From contig NC_084811.1 in NCBI RefSeq assembly GCF_963583255.1, forward strand, positions 17,688,088 to 17,752,087: 64,000 bases of DNA, read 5' to 3'. Below the pieces are notes generated by a model, which was given only the letters and a program-made list of their open reading frames with translations, ran no database searches and was not told the origin of the DNA. This DNA comes from Pyrus communis (Eukaryota; Streptophyta; Magnoliopsida; Rosales; Rosaceae). Position numbers and translations under genes: made by a program. Below are positions 1 to 10,038 of this stretch, in pieces. Each line of letters starts with the position of its first letter. Position 1 is the stretch's first letter.

Positions 1-36
1 TTCGGAGTTCCTACGGAACCCGAAGCCAGTGAGCTC

Positions 37-737
37 TAGGGGTGGAAAAAATTCCCAAAAATCCCGAACTGAACCGAAAAAATCCCGATCCCAAACCAAA
101 AATTTCCCAAACCGAAATTCCCGAAATTTTCGGGATGCTATCCCGAACCGATCCCAAAATTTCGGTATGGGATTTGGGATTGGCTTCTCAATATTTCGGG
201 AATCCCATACCGAACCGAAAATATATAATATTAATTATTATATAGATATTATTCTTTTATAATTGATGCTAGTAGTTTCTAATTCATGCTCTGCAACCTA
301 GAATGCCCTACACCTTGCATATTTTTCATGTTTTGTTTGATATTCATGTGGATTTTATTATTGCTGCTGCCATGGCTGATGATTTTAGAAGGCTTGATTC
401 TTTTGTCTCTCAACATATTGCAAAAAGGGTTTAATTAATTTGAATTTTGACTATGATAAAAACAGTCAGGCATGCCAGTGTTCAATTAAATGGTAGTGTG
501 AATGAAATAAAATTCCTAGTTCTTGAATTATATATTTGAAGAACAATTCATAATTTCATATTTCAATTTGGGATTCCCGATTTGTCCCAAAATCCCGAAA
601 ATATTTCGGGATTCTCGAAATTTGGGATTCCCGAAAATTTGGTTTGGGATTGGTCTTCAAATTCCCGTCCCAAAAAATTTTGGTTTGGGATTCGAGATAC
701 TAGTTTCGGTATGGTATCCCATACCGAACCACCCCTA
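37..737. mobile_element. hAT-type MITE inserted in the Cassandra 3' LTR
   Basis: The 701-bp element has 9-bp terminal inverted repeats TAGGGGTGG/CCACCCCTA and a perfect 8-bp target duplication GTGAGCTC at 29-36 and 738-745, the hallmark of hAT transposition. Both arms are rich in short repeats of the type ATCCCGAA, TTTCGGGAT and CATACCGAACC in both orientations, so the arms could fold back. No transposase is encoded; small ORFs in the arms are repeat artefacts. Removing the element leaves an uninterrupted Cassandra LTR sequence matching 1091-1105. Confidence 0.93.
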
Positions 738-877
738 GTGAGCTCCCAAAAGGTCTCGTGCTAGGTAGGGATGAAAATATACATATAAGGATCACTCCCT
801 TGGACGATGTGGGATGTCACAATCCACCCCCCTTAGGGGCCCGACGTCCTCGTCGGCACACACGCGACTAGGGTTAG

Positions 878-889
878 GCTCTGATACCA
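878..889 (-). other. Primer-binding site, tRNA-Met type (Cassandra)
   Basis: The minus strand reads TGGTATCAGAGC three bases after the 5' LTR end, complementary to the 3' end of plant initiator tRNA-Met. The purine-rich counterpart lies at 822-837 next to the 3' LTR. Confidence 0.85.
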
Positions 890-892
890 AAT

Positions 893-1176
893 TGTCACAT
901 CCCGGCCCGGCGCGGATCACTTCCCGGGCCCGCTCCACCACCGTAGCACGATATTGTCTGCTTTGGGCTTACCATTCCCTCATGGTTTTGTTTTTGGGAA
1001 CTCACGAGCAACTTCCCAGTGGGTCACCCATCATGGGATTGCTCTAGCCCCCTTCTCGCTTAACTTCGGAGTTCCTACGGAACCCGAAGCCAGTGAGCTC
1101 CCAAAAGGCCTCGTGCTAGGTAGGGATGAGAATATACATATAAGGATCACTCCCCTGGGCGATGTGGGATGTCATA
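893..1176 (-). repeat. Cassandra 5' LTR (284 bp)
   Basis: On the plus strand it runs from TGTCACATCCC to GGGATGTCATA; the copy ending at 821 has GTCACA, so the terminal TG..CA has one substitution here. Sequence from 1066 to 1170 repeats 1-28 plus 738-815 almost exactly, which identifies the pair of LTRs. Confidence 0.85.
1001..1098 (-). promoter_or_regulatory. 5S-rRNA-like domain with Pol III box A and box C motifs
   Basis: Read on the minus strand, this block resembles the internal control region of plant 5S rRNA. It has GAACTCCGAAGTTAAGCG, which covers box A, and GATGGGTGACC, which covers box C, followed by CTGGGAAGTTGCTCGTG near the end. The order and spacing follow 5S rRNA, but the outer stem is absent, so this is the Cassandra LTR domain and not a ribosomal gene. 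Established work on Cassandra assigns it RNA polymerase III promoter potential; activity of this copy is not known. Confidence 0.85.
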
Positions 1177-1323
1177 ACTAGCGGCGAGTAGAATTGTTTT
1201 TTTATTTATTTTATTTTAATTTCATTTAATTAAATAATGACGTTTGAATTTTAAGTTTTTATTTATGAATGGTACTTTTCAATATGTCCTTAATGCTTAT
1301 GTTGAATGCAATGGTATTATAAT
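1177..1323. other. AT-rich flanking DNA, nothing recognised
   Basis: Short AT-rich stretch between the Cassandra LTR and the LINE target site. I see no gene, repeat or element end in it. Confidence 0.6.
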
Positions 1324-1340
1324 AAATGTTTATATTAATT
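1324..1340. repeat. LINE target-site duplication, left copy (17 bp)
   Basis: AAATGTTTATATTAATT occurs here and again at 33039-33055, directly after an A-run that ends LINE-like sequence. Because the right copy abuts the poly(A), the first A residues are ambiguous; 14 to 17 bases are certain. Everything between the copies arrived with or after the LINE. Confidence 0.9.
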
Positions 1341-1798
1341 CCAATCTTACAAATATGCCGAACCATGTTATATCCTATTTTAAATGCCCTAATAGTTTTA
1401 CAAAAAAAAATTAACAAAGAGTATAGGGATTTTTACTGGGGAATGGACTCTAAACTGGAGCCTATGGCTTGGAATAAGGTTTGTACCACTAAGAATCAAG
1501 GTGACCTTGGCGTCAAGCGAATTGACCACTTTAATAATGCTTGCTTGGCTAAGTTGGGTTGGAAAGTGATAACCGATGGCGACAATTGGTGGGTCAAAAC
1601 AGTGAAATCAAAATATTTACGCAAGGAGTCTTTCCCTAGTTCCAAAGTGAAACAAAACTACTCCCTTGCTTGGAAAAGCATCCTCGCTAATAGAAATATT
1701 ATTCATCAGGGAATGAGATGGATTATGGGCAATGATCAGAATTTTTTTTTTTGGACCCATAATTGGGTTTTTTCTTACCCTTTATTCCACCTTGTTCC
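1341..1798 (+). pseudogene. LINE reverse transcriptase C-terminal region
   Basis: The frame starting near 1326 gives a plant non-LTR retroelement profile: RDFYWG, then MAWNKVCTTKNQGDLGVKR, then FNNACLAKLGWK and a tryptophan-rich stretch. These are the conserved segments downstream of the RT palm and thumb. There is no start; the element is 5'-truncated just before this block. The last codons run straight into the hAT target duplication at 1791-1798, and the same frame resumes at 27077. The protein would be non-functional because the RT catalytic core is absent. Confidence 0.85.
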
Positions 1799-1810
1799 TA
1801 GGCCTAGCAA

Positions 1811-2079
1811 TTCCTAATACGACCCGATAACCCGACACGACACGACACGAAATTAGCAGGTGTTCGGGTCGACACGATAACGAATCGGGTCGTTATCGGG
1901 TAACCCGATAATCACCTGTTAAGATAACGGGTTGATTTGGGTATACACGTGGGTAACACGATACACGATAAGCAGAATATTATTTTTATAATTTTATAAT
2001 CCTAAAAAAGTACTGTAATAATTATATATATTAATTTAACAATTTTATACCCCTAAAAACTATAATAAATATATATATG

Positions 2080-2116
<37 letters not shown>

Positions 2117-2574
2117 TTAACTATAATAATTATACCCCCAAAATATTAACTATCTATAATAATTATATATATATATATTAAATTTCGAATTAAATTTTAT
2201 AAAAAATATAAAAATTATTAATTAATATGCATCCATTGATTTAATTCCATAATTGATAATTCCATTCCATTCCCTGTAGTGCTGCCCTTTTTAAAGAAAA
2301 AGGGAGGGAAAACAAAAATGATAAGAAAAGTCGAAAATGACACAAAAAAGAGAGGGAATTAGGGAAAGATGGGTGGGCACCGTAGGCTGCCGGAGGGAAA
2401 AGTGAAAATTATAAGAAAATTTGAAAAGGAAACAAAAAAGAGAGGGAAAAATGAAAATTAATAGAAGTGGTGAGAATTTTTTTTATTTTTTTTTTATTTT
2501 TTATTTTTTATTTTTAAATTATTAACTTTTTATCACACATATGACATATCTCACTATTTTTATAATGACTCATA
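1811..2574. other. hAT left interior, AT-rich, no gene
   Basis: Subterminal repeats at 1811-1960 are followed by AT-rich DNA, an (AT)n run near 2088-2112, and two related blocks of about 40 bp ending AAAAAAGAGAGGGAA (near 2310-2355 and 2410-2450). No coding potential seen. Confidence 0.7.
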
Positions 2575-4769
2575 TGACACACCCCGACCGAGATCGGAGC
2601 ATGCTGGCCGTCACACAACGGTGACGTAGCCATGTGCACGTGCGGAAGCTAATAAAGCAGTAATGTAAAAGTACGAATAAAATAAAACTAGCATACAAAG
2701 TACTAAAACAAGTGCTAGTAAGTGAGATACAATTTCAGAGCAGGTCTATAGCAGCCCAAACAAAAAAGTTGCGACAAAAGTACACCCGAAGGTGACCCTA
2801 CGCTGGTGAGTATCTGTCAGAAAAGCCGGAAGAATCCTTTGGGAAAAACCACCGAAGCTGCTAATCAACTAGAACCTGGAGGGGCACAAAACAAAAGCGT
2901 GAGTGGGCAAAAACAAAGCTCTTTGAAAATCATTCGTAAAAATACTTTCTAACCCCTCGCCGTAAAACCTGTATACTTCCCAGAAAATAAACATATACAC
3001 ATATGTATAGGTATGCTAAACATGCTCAAATATATGCCATACTCTAAAATATACCATGCCCAAGTCTCATAACGATATGCAAGTGCCCAGGTATAAACAT
3101 ATCAATATCATGTAATCTGGCAGCCGGAGTCACCTAACGTGACCTGTAGGGCTGCATATAGAGCTCAAATCTCAATCTCAATATCTGAACCTGCCCACGA
3201 GTCGGAACCACCTAAAGTGGTCTGTACGACAGGCCTGGGTGTAAATAAGTGCTACGATCACGTCAAGGCTGTGCGAATAATCGCGGGTCACCTACGAGTC
3301 GGAACCACCTAATGTGGTCTGTACGACAGGCCTGTGCACCTAGCTTGGATCCAAGTTGAGCATAAGGTGCGGGAGGTGAACATCACGTGAAGGACTGTGC
3401 CCTGGCCACGGGCGGGAGCACTAACACCGGGGGTGCAGGTTATGAGCTCTCTAACTAACTCAAACTACTGCTGAATGTAAATATGAATACCACTTACCTG
3501 GCACTTAACTGTGCGTCCACAGCACCCAATATGCATATGTATAAATATATGCAACTACTAATATGACCATCAATGCTCGAATAATGATGAAATAATGCAT
3601 GGCATAACTAATAAACATTTATTCAATTTCTGGGAAAATATAGTATATAGGTATATACGGAAAACAAAAGCCCACTCACTGATACGTGGAAGGGTCGTAG
3701 CCCCCCTGCCTCGCGTGACCACGCTCGTCCTCGGGGTACGTGTCACCTATATGCGAAATAACTACGAAAACGTCAATCTAAAAGCACATAACCAACTTCT
3801 CGTAATAACTTCTCATACATTGCTCAAAATGGACAATTGAATATACCAACGTGCTTTACACAACCTCAAGAACACAACCATATTTTTAAAATAATTTTTG
3901 GACCTCACACGCGCCCCCACGCGCCGAAATAGGCACGGACCTACGCGCCCCCACGCGCGGCCACGTGCCATGCACACTGACGGTGTCAATTGACGCCGTC
4001 AGGAATATTCCGTTAAACCTAACCGGATACCGTTACTGCCGTTAGGAATATTCCGTTAAACTTAACGGAATATTCCTGTTTCTTCTCCGGCCAACCTTCG
4101 CACGACTCCGGTCACCGGAAAAACTGGGAAAACTTAAAACTCACTATTCTCCTTCGTTTTTCATCCATTTTTCACGTACTTTATACCAAAATGAAGCCCT
4201 AACCATAACCTACCACGTTGGACTAGTTTTAGGGCCTAAAAACAACGGGAATAAACTTTTGAAAAACATGGAAATTCGGCCAAACTTACAGTTCGTGGTC
4301 CCGACGTCCAAAACCGTCCAACGATGCACTCCCAAGCTCCTTGGGACCTCACCAACACATCTACAAGCTTCAAAAGTCCAAAAACTCAATGAATAATCTT
4401 TGCATGAACAGTACACAAATCGGAGCTTGTGAAATCGACGTGAAAACGTCGAAGTTCCTACCTGAAAATGGTATATTCGTGCTCCCCTCGACCTCACGAT
4501 CACGACTGTACCCTTGGTTTCCTCGATCTGCTAAGGTTTGAGGGGTTTTGGGGTTTGTCCGTACGTATGGTGAGAACGGGAAGGGAGAAAGAGATGAGAG
4601 ACAGAGATAGAGAAAGGGTAGAGAGAGAGACAGTGAATGTGCAGGTGTGTGTGTGGCCCAACACATGCCACAACACACAAAACAACCCAACAACGTGACG
4701 AAAAACGCACTAGGGGCAAAATTGTAATTTCACACATACGTTTCGATATTTCCGGGACGGGATGTCACA
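2575..4769 (-). repeat. Tekay-1 3' LTR (2195 bp)
   Basis: Plus strand runs from TGACACACCCCG to GGGATGTCACA. Internal landmarks are short dyads GTCACCTAACGTGAC and CCACCTAAAGTGG (3130-3325), a direct repeat around CGAGTCGGAACCACCTAA (from about 3195 and 3296), GAATATTCCGTTAA repeats with their inverse at 4003-4080, and a GA/CA-rich stretch near 4585-4690. No gene; ORFs here are shadows. Confidence 0.92.
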
Positions 4770-4784
4770 ACCTTCCCACCTTAA
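4770..4784 (-). other. Polypurine tract of Tekay-1
   Basis: Minus strand TTAAGGTGGGAAGGT directly precedes the 3' LTR start, as required for plus-strand priming. Confidence 0.75.
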
Positions 4785-4825
4785 TAGAATTTCGTCCCGA
4801 AATTCAAAACAACCAAGAACAACCC

Positions 4826-5332
4826 CTAGTAGTCGAAGAACAATCGAGGATACAAATCCCTCATCCGATCTTCTGTCTCCCAAGTAGCTTCCTCGACTGA
4901 ATGATTCCTCCACAAAACTTTCACTAAGTTCACCGTCTTGTTCCTTAGAACCTTCTCTTTCCAATCAAGGATCGTCACCGGTTCCTCGTCATACGTCAAA
5001 TCTGGATTAATCTCTAACGGTTGAGGAGGTATCACGTGAGATGGATCAGCAACATAGTGTCGGAGCATAGACACGTGAAAAACATTATGCACTCTAGCCA
5101 ACTCCGGAGGCAACTCCAACCTGTAAGCTACCTCGCCAACTCGTTCTGTGACCACGTATGGTCCGATGTACCTGGGGCTCAACTTCCCCTTCTTTCCAAA
5201 CCGCACGACACCTCTCCACGGTGAAAGCTTCAGAAATACCCAATCTCCAACCTCATACACTCTGTCCGTAGCATGCCGATCCGCTAAACTTTTCTGCCTG
5301 TCCTGAGCTGCTTTCAAGTTAGACTTAATCAC
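4826..5332 (-). pseudogene. Tekay-1 integrase C-terminus with chromodomain-like tail
   Basis: Contains LADRHATDRVYEVGDWVFLKLSPWRG, KLSPRYIGPYVVTERVGEVAYRLELP and HNVFHVSMLRHY, the conserved integrase end of plant chromoviruses. Then follow YDEEPVTILDWKEKVLRNK and VKVLWRNHSVEEATWE, which fit a group II chromodomain (type without the full aromatic cage). Chromodomains direct chromovirus integration to heterochromatin. The ORF ends close to the purine tract and 3' LTR. Confidence 0.88.
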
Positions 5333-6478
5333 CTAAACATTCTGGGTAGTCTCCTCGACAATCTCCGGACCCACTAAAACTCTTTCTCCAACCTCTGACC
5401 AACACAACGGTGTGCGACAAGCTCTGCCATACAAGGCCTCAAATGGCACCATGCCGATGCTCGAATGAAAACTGTTGTTGTAAGCAAATTCCATCAAATC
5501 TAACCGCTGGTGCCAAGCATCACCAAACTGCAACACCGAAGCTCGCAGCATATCCTCCAAAGTCTGAATGGTTCTCTCTGACTGTCCGTCTGTCTGTGGA
5601 TGGTATGCGGTACTGTAGAGTAGTCTCGTACCCAAAGCTTCCTGAAAAGCCACCCAAAACTTAGATGTGAATCGTGGATCACGATCCGAGACAATACTCA
5701 CTGGGACACCATGATACTTCACAACCTTCGAGATAAACAACTCCGCTAAACGGCTCAAGGAATACTTCTCTCTCACAGGAATAAAATGTGCTGATTTAGT
5801 GAGCCGATCAACGATCACCCAAATGCCGTCAAAGCCATTTTGTGTACGCGGCAACTTGTACACAAAATCCATGGTGATATTTTCCCATTTCCACTCTGGA
5901 ACGGGAAGCGGCTGCAACAACCCAAACGGCTTCTTCCTCTCTGCTTTAACCTGCTGACAAACAGCACACCTGCTCACATACTTGGCTATCTCCCTCTTCA
6001 TACCCGGCCAATAATAAAATGGTCGAATGGTATGATACATTTTAGTAGCTCCTGGATGCATGGCATAAGCCGAGATATGTGCTTCATCGAGGATTTCTTT
6101 CTTCAACTCCACACTATTAGGCACGAACATTCTACCCTCAAGCATCAACATGCCATCCGAATCACGAACTCTGAGGTCTCGCCTCCTTCCTTGCTCTCGA
6201 GCTTGGATTAGTTCTTGAGTCTCCCGATCAGCTACCTGAGCTTCAAGCACACGATCGACCAAAATTGGCCTAACCTGAAAATTAGCAAGTAAAGCCACAT
6301 CTCGGTCTTCTGCTTCTAACCTCACTCCTGTCGCACGCAGATCCGCCAAAAGAGGAATACGGCTAGTGTACAATGCATTAATGTGGCCCTGAGACTTCCT
6401 GCTAAGTGCATCAGCCACTACGTTCGCACGACCAGGATGATAATCAATTGTGCAATCGTAATCGCTGAGCAACTCCAA
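5333..6478 (-). pseudogene. Tekay-1 integrase (HHCC and DDE core)
   Basis: Begins with the end of RNase H ([10 protein letters not shown]), then an HHCC zinc domain ([19 protein letters not shown], then [12 protein letters not shown]). The DDE core follows: [10 protein letters not shown] (Asp), [15 protein letters not shown] (Asp) and [17 protein letters not shown] (Glu). A GPF/Y-like region follows after [13 protein letters not shown]. The frame ends at a TAG at 5333-5335, and the C-terminal part continues beyond it. Integrase inserts the cDNA; the core is open here but the C-terminus is cut off. Confidence 0.9.
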
Positions 6479-6800
6479 CCACCTCCGCTGGCGAAGATTA
6501 AGTTCCTTCTGAGTAAAGAGATATTGGAGACTTGTGATCAGTAAAGATCCTACACTTCTCTTCGTAAAGATAGTGTCTCCACAACTTCAACGTAAAAATG
6601 ATAGCAGCCAACTACAAATCATGTGTAGGGTAATTCAACTCATGAGGTTTCAACTGCCGCGACGCATAAGCAATCACCCTACCATGCTGCATCAATACAC
6701 ATCCCAGACCATTCAAGGAAGCATCGCTATAAACCTCGAAATCACCACTATCGTCTGGGAGTGCCAAAGCAGGTGCATGAGTGAGACAATGCTTCAACTG
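6479..6800 (-). pseudogene. Tekay-1 RNase H, stop and frameshift
   Basis: Shows [18 protein letters not shown] (first RNase H Asp) and [18 protein letters not shown], then a TAG at 6612-6614 and a frameshift near 6525, where the sequence TDHKS continues in another frame. The end of the domain ([15 protein letters not shown]) lies in the next ORF. RNase H removes the RNA template during reverse transcription; this copy is inactive. Confidence 0.85.
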
Positions 6801-7694
6801 CTAGAAACTCTGCTCACACCTATCATCCCACTCAAATTTAACATTCTTCCTCGTTAATCTCGTCAGTGGCAAGGCAATCACCGAAAAATCCTTAACAAAT
6901 CTCCGATAATACCCTGCCAACCCAAGGAAACTTCTCACCTCGGTGACGGTTCGCGGTTGCTCCCAACTCTCCACAGCTGCGACCTTCTGAGGGTCCACCA
7001 AAATACCCTGAGCAGAAATGATGTGCCCTAAAAACGCAACTTGATCTAACCAGAACTGGCACTTGCTAAACTTAGCATATAACTGGTGTTCCCTCAACCT
7101 CTTCAGCACCAAAGTAAGATGTCGAACATGCTCCGCTTTCGACTTAGAATACACCAGAATATCGTCAATGAAGACAATGACAAATCTATCCAAGTAAGGC
7201 TGGAATACCCGGTTCATCAAATCCATGAAGGCGGCTGGTGCATTCGTCAACCCAAATGGTATAACCAGAAACTCGTAATGACCATAACGAGTCCTGAATG
7301 CCGTCTTAGGGACATCAAGCCTACTGATTTTCAGCTGATAGTAACCAGACCTCAGGTCAATCTTAGAGAACACACAAGCACCTCTCAGCTGATCGAACAA
7401 ATCATCGATACGAGGCAATGGATAACGGTTTTTAATCGTCACCCGATTCAATTGCCTGTAGTCGATGCATAGCCTCAAAGTTCCATCCTTCTTCCTCACA
7501 AACAACACTGGAGCGCCCCAAGGCGAAGTACTAGGCTGGATAAATCCATTATCCACTAACTCCTGCAACTGAACCTTCAATTCCCTCAACTCCGCGGGAG
7601 CCATACGATAAGGAGTTAGAGAAATAGGATTAGTACCTGGAAGCAACTCAATGGTGAACTCCACGTCTCGATCTGGGGGTAGACCAGGTAAATC
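6801..7694 (-). pseudogene. Tekay-1 reverse transcriptase
   Basis: Ty3-gypsy RT with conserved segments in order: [76 protein letters not shown], the polymerase motif FIDDILVYS, and VAFLGHIIS with [17 protein letters not shown]. The catalytic Asp pair (IDD) is intact. The frame ends at a TAG at 6801-6803, at the border to RNase H. Homologous to 47738-48500 in Tekay-2. Confidence 0.92.
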
Positions 7695-8163
7695 CTAGGG
7701 AAAAACATCAGGAAAGTGTCTGACCACTCTCACATCCTCAACTCTGTTAGGAACAGCCTTATCTAGCACCACATGAGCTAGATAACCCTGACAACCTTTC
7801 GACAACAACTTTTTCGCTCGCAGCGCCGAAATAACGCCGTATCTCACCCCACTCTGCTCACCCACAAAAGTAACCACAGGTAGTCCAGGTCGGTGAAATG
7901 TAACTACCTTCCCGTAACAATCAATGTTGGCACGATAGAAGTGTAACCAATCCGTGCCCAGAATCACATCAAAGTCCACAATATCTAACGGGATAAGATC
8001 AGCTGACAAAGCAACACCCTCTACGATCACTGGACACCCTGGGTACACACAATCTACAACACATCTCTCTCCTCTAGGCATAGCGAACTCTAAATCATAC
8101 CATAGAGGTGTGGAGCGAGGTTGCGTCATTTGAGCAAATGTATGAGAAATTACGGAATGTGTA
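7695..8163 (-). pseudogene. Tekay-1 aspartic protease, remaining part
   Basis: Resumes the protease right of the GCTCC duplication (8164-8168). The second conserved protease strand VDFDVILGTDWL is visible, then a link into the RT region with [16 protein letters not shown] at 7695-7697 stops the frame just before the RT; Tekay-2 is open at this place. Together with 19540-19575 it would make one pepsin-like retroviral protease domain, now separated by 11.4 kb. Confidence 0.88.
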
Positions 8164-8168
8164 GCTCC

Positions 8169-10025
8169 TGATGCGAACTATTTAAGCACACAAATTAAAA
8201 CCCTCGTTTGACAATTGTAGTAGAATGGATAAGTGAGGGATCGTTCTAGACCGGGGATTAGGAGGGCTTGCTAAAACCTTCTAAATTGACTTCAAAACAT
8301 AAAAACTAAATTAAAACAGATTTAAGACACTTGGGAACAAGGAAATAAAAAAAAAGGGGTTTTAGTTTTTTTTTTTTAACGAAGTTGAAATAAACAAACA
8401 AAATGCAAAAATGGACAGATTGTAAACAAGTGTTGTGAAACAAGATGGTTGGTGAATTAGCTAGAGGTTCTTTCTCCACACATGATATTTATGCATCTGA
8501 ATCAATTTCCAGTTATTCCTTCATTGAATTATGAACGACAATGCCCCAAATTAACCGTGACATCACTAGTTAACCCTCAGATTTTCCTTATATTATTGGA
8601 TTGGATGGCATCATTCGACAACCCAAAACATTCTCAAAAGTTCCCTACATGTCATCATAATAGAGATACAATCGAAGATCATTAAGAATAATGAAAACCA
8701 TAAGCATTGACAAAGCATTTGCAACTATGACATCATGTTACTCATGCTAAGAATTAAACTTAACGCGATCGTGACAAGCGACCTTCACTACTTTCAAGTA
8801 TAAGTTAGTAACGATTATGTGAAACCTTCTTAAACTTTAGCCACATATTCATGCATGCTAATTAAGTGCCGACCCTCAATCAACAAACACAAATAAGTTA
8901 ATCATCAAATAGTTAAGCCAATTGCATTCACGAATCAAGAGTTCATAACCGGAATTCATCAATTCATATCACATAAATAATCATGGTATTGAAATCATCC
9001 CTAGCCAAAAAGGGTTTAGTTCCTCATATTTGCAATAAAACAGATACAAACAAATTTAGACATAGAATAACAAAGTAGAAAACACCTAGAATGTTCCAAC
9101 AACTCCAATTGAAGAGCCAAACAATTGCACAGAATCTGTCCCCTTTCCCTTGCTTGCGGCAGGTTGTGTAGGTGTAGTTTCTGGGCTGTTTTGATGATGT
9201 AGAATGGAATGGGGAAGGTGTAGAAGCACGGAAAGGGTAGTAGGGTGAGTATGGATGAGTGTTTGAGGGTTGGAAGAAGGTGGAAGGCTCGGCAAGGGGG
9301 GAGGAAGGCTGCGGCAAGGGCTAAGGGTTTTCTGCAGTGCTGTTTTTATTTTCTGGAATGTAGAATGAGTTCTCCGGTCTGTCCCCTGGCCAACGGGGTT
9401 AAATTATGTAAATATATGCATCCAAAACCCTAGGGCAATCAGATTAGGGCCTTTAAAAACCCAAATCCATCAGAAATTAGGTTAACACAATTGGGTTTTT
9501 AAGTGGAACAAGGCCTAAGGTGCGGCAAGGGCTAGGGTGAGTGAATGGGCTTCCTAAAATACCTTGCAAGGCAAGGAAATCAAGTCAATGGACCCTAGGT
9601 GCCACGGCAAGGGTTAGGGGAAAAGGAATGGCCCATCTAAGAGCCCAAAGCCGAGAATAGAAAGTTTCGAAAATGGAAATTTCCAAGAATGGAAACTTCC
9701 AACTTAAGAAACTTTGATCTCCAATTCCAAATTCTTTGTTCTTCACTTTCATTTCTTCATCCGTCTTGAATTTCCAATCTTCACATCACCATTCACTTCT
9801 TGGCTCAAATGCACTTCGAATTCATCCTCTCGTTTAGCTCCAAGCATGTCCAAACCAACATAGGCCCAACTTGCTCCAAAACGCTCCAAAATGCACCCTA
9901 AAGCATATTAGGCCCTTAAAACCTGAAAACACACAAAAGTAGTTTAAAGAGCTAAAATAACTAAGAACTAACAATGTAAATGCACAAAAACAAGCATACT
10001 AAGTCGCATAAATATGCTCGTATCA
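8169..10025 (-). repeat. Athila-1 3' LTR (1857 bp)
   Basis: Plus strand TGATGCGAAC to CTCGTATCA. Same length as 17678-19534. AT-rich; contains poly(T) near 8368 and repeated GGCAAGG motifs around 9140-9620. ORFs inside appear identically in both LTRs and look non-coding. Confidence 0.93.
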
Positions 10026-10038
10026 AATTCCCCCACAC
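10026..10038 (-). other. Polypurine tract of Athila-1
   Basis: Minus strand GTGTGGGGGAATT abuts the 3' LTR start TGATACGAGC. Athila-2 has the near-identical GTGTGGGGGTATT at 53942-53954. Confidence 0.8.

Larger units (their letters stand above)
1..1176 (-). mobile_element. Cassandra-type TRIM retrotransposon, cut by window start
   Basis: A small non-coding LTR element read on the minus strand. The 5' LTR (893-1176), a tRNA-Met PBS, a very short internal region and a purine-rich tract are followed by a 3' LTR that runs off the window start. The LTRs share the block around the 5S-like domain (1-28 plus 738-821 against 1066-1176). Cassandra is a known terminal-repeat retrotransposon in miniature that carries 5S rRNA promoter sequence in its LTR and relies on other elements for its proteins. 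The 3' LTR is split by a hAT MITE at 37-737. The target duplication cannot be checked because the left end is outside the window. Confidence 0.88.

Noticed and set aside
1001..1098. Functional 5S rRNA gene
   Set aside because: Only the internal control region and its surroundings match; the outer stem is missing and the block sits in an LTR pair with tRNA-Met PBS, which identifies Cassandra.
4210..4737. Cluster of overlapping ORFs on both strands, repeated at 22728-23255
   Set aside because: They lie in the Tekay LTR in both copies, in GA/CA-rich sequence, with no domain and no consistent frame conservation.
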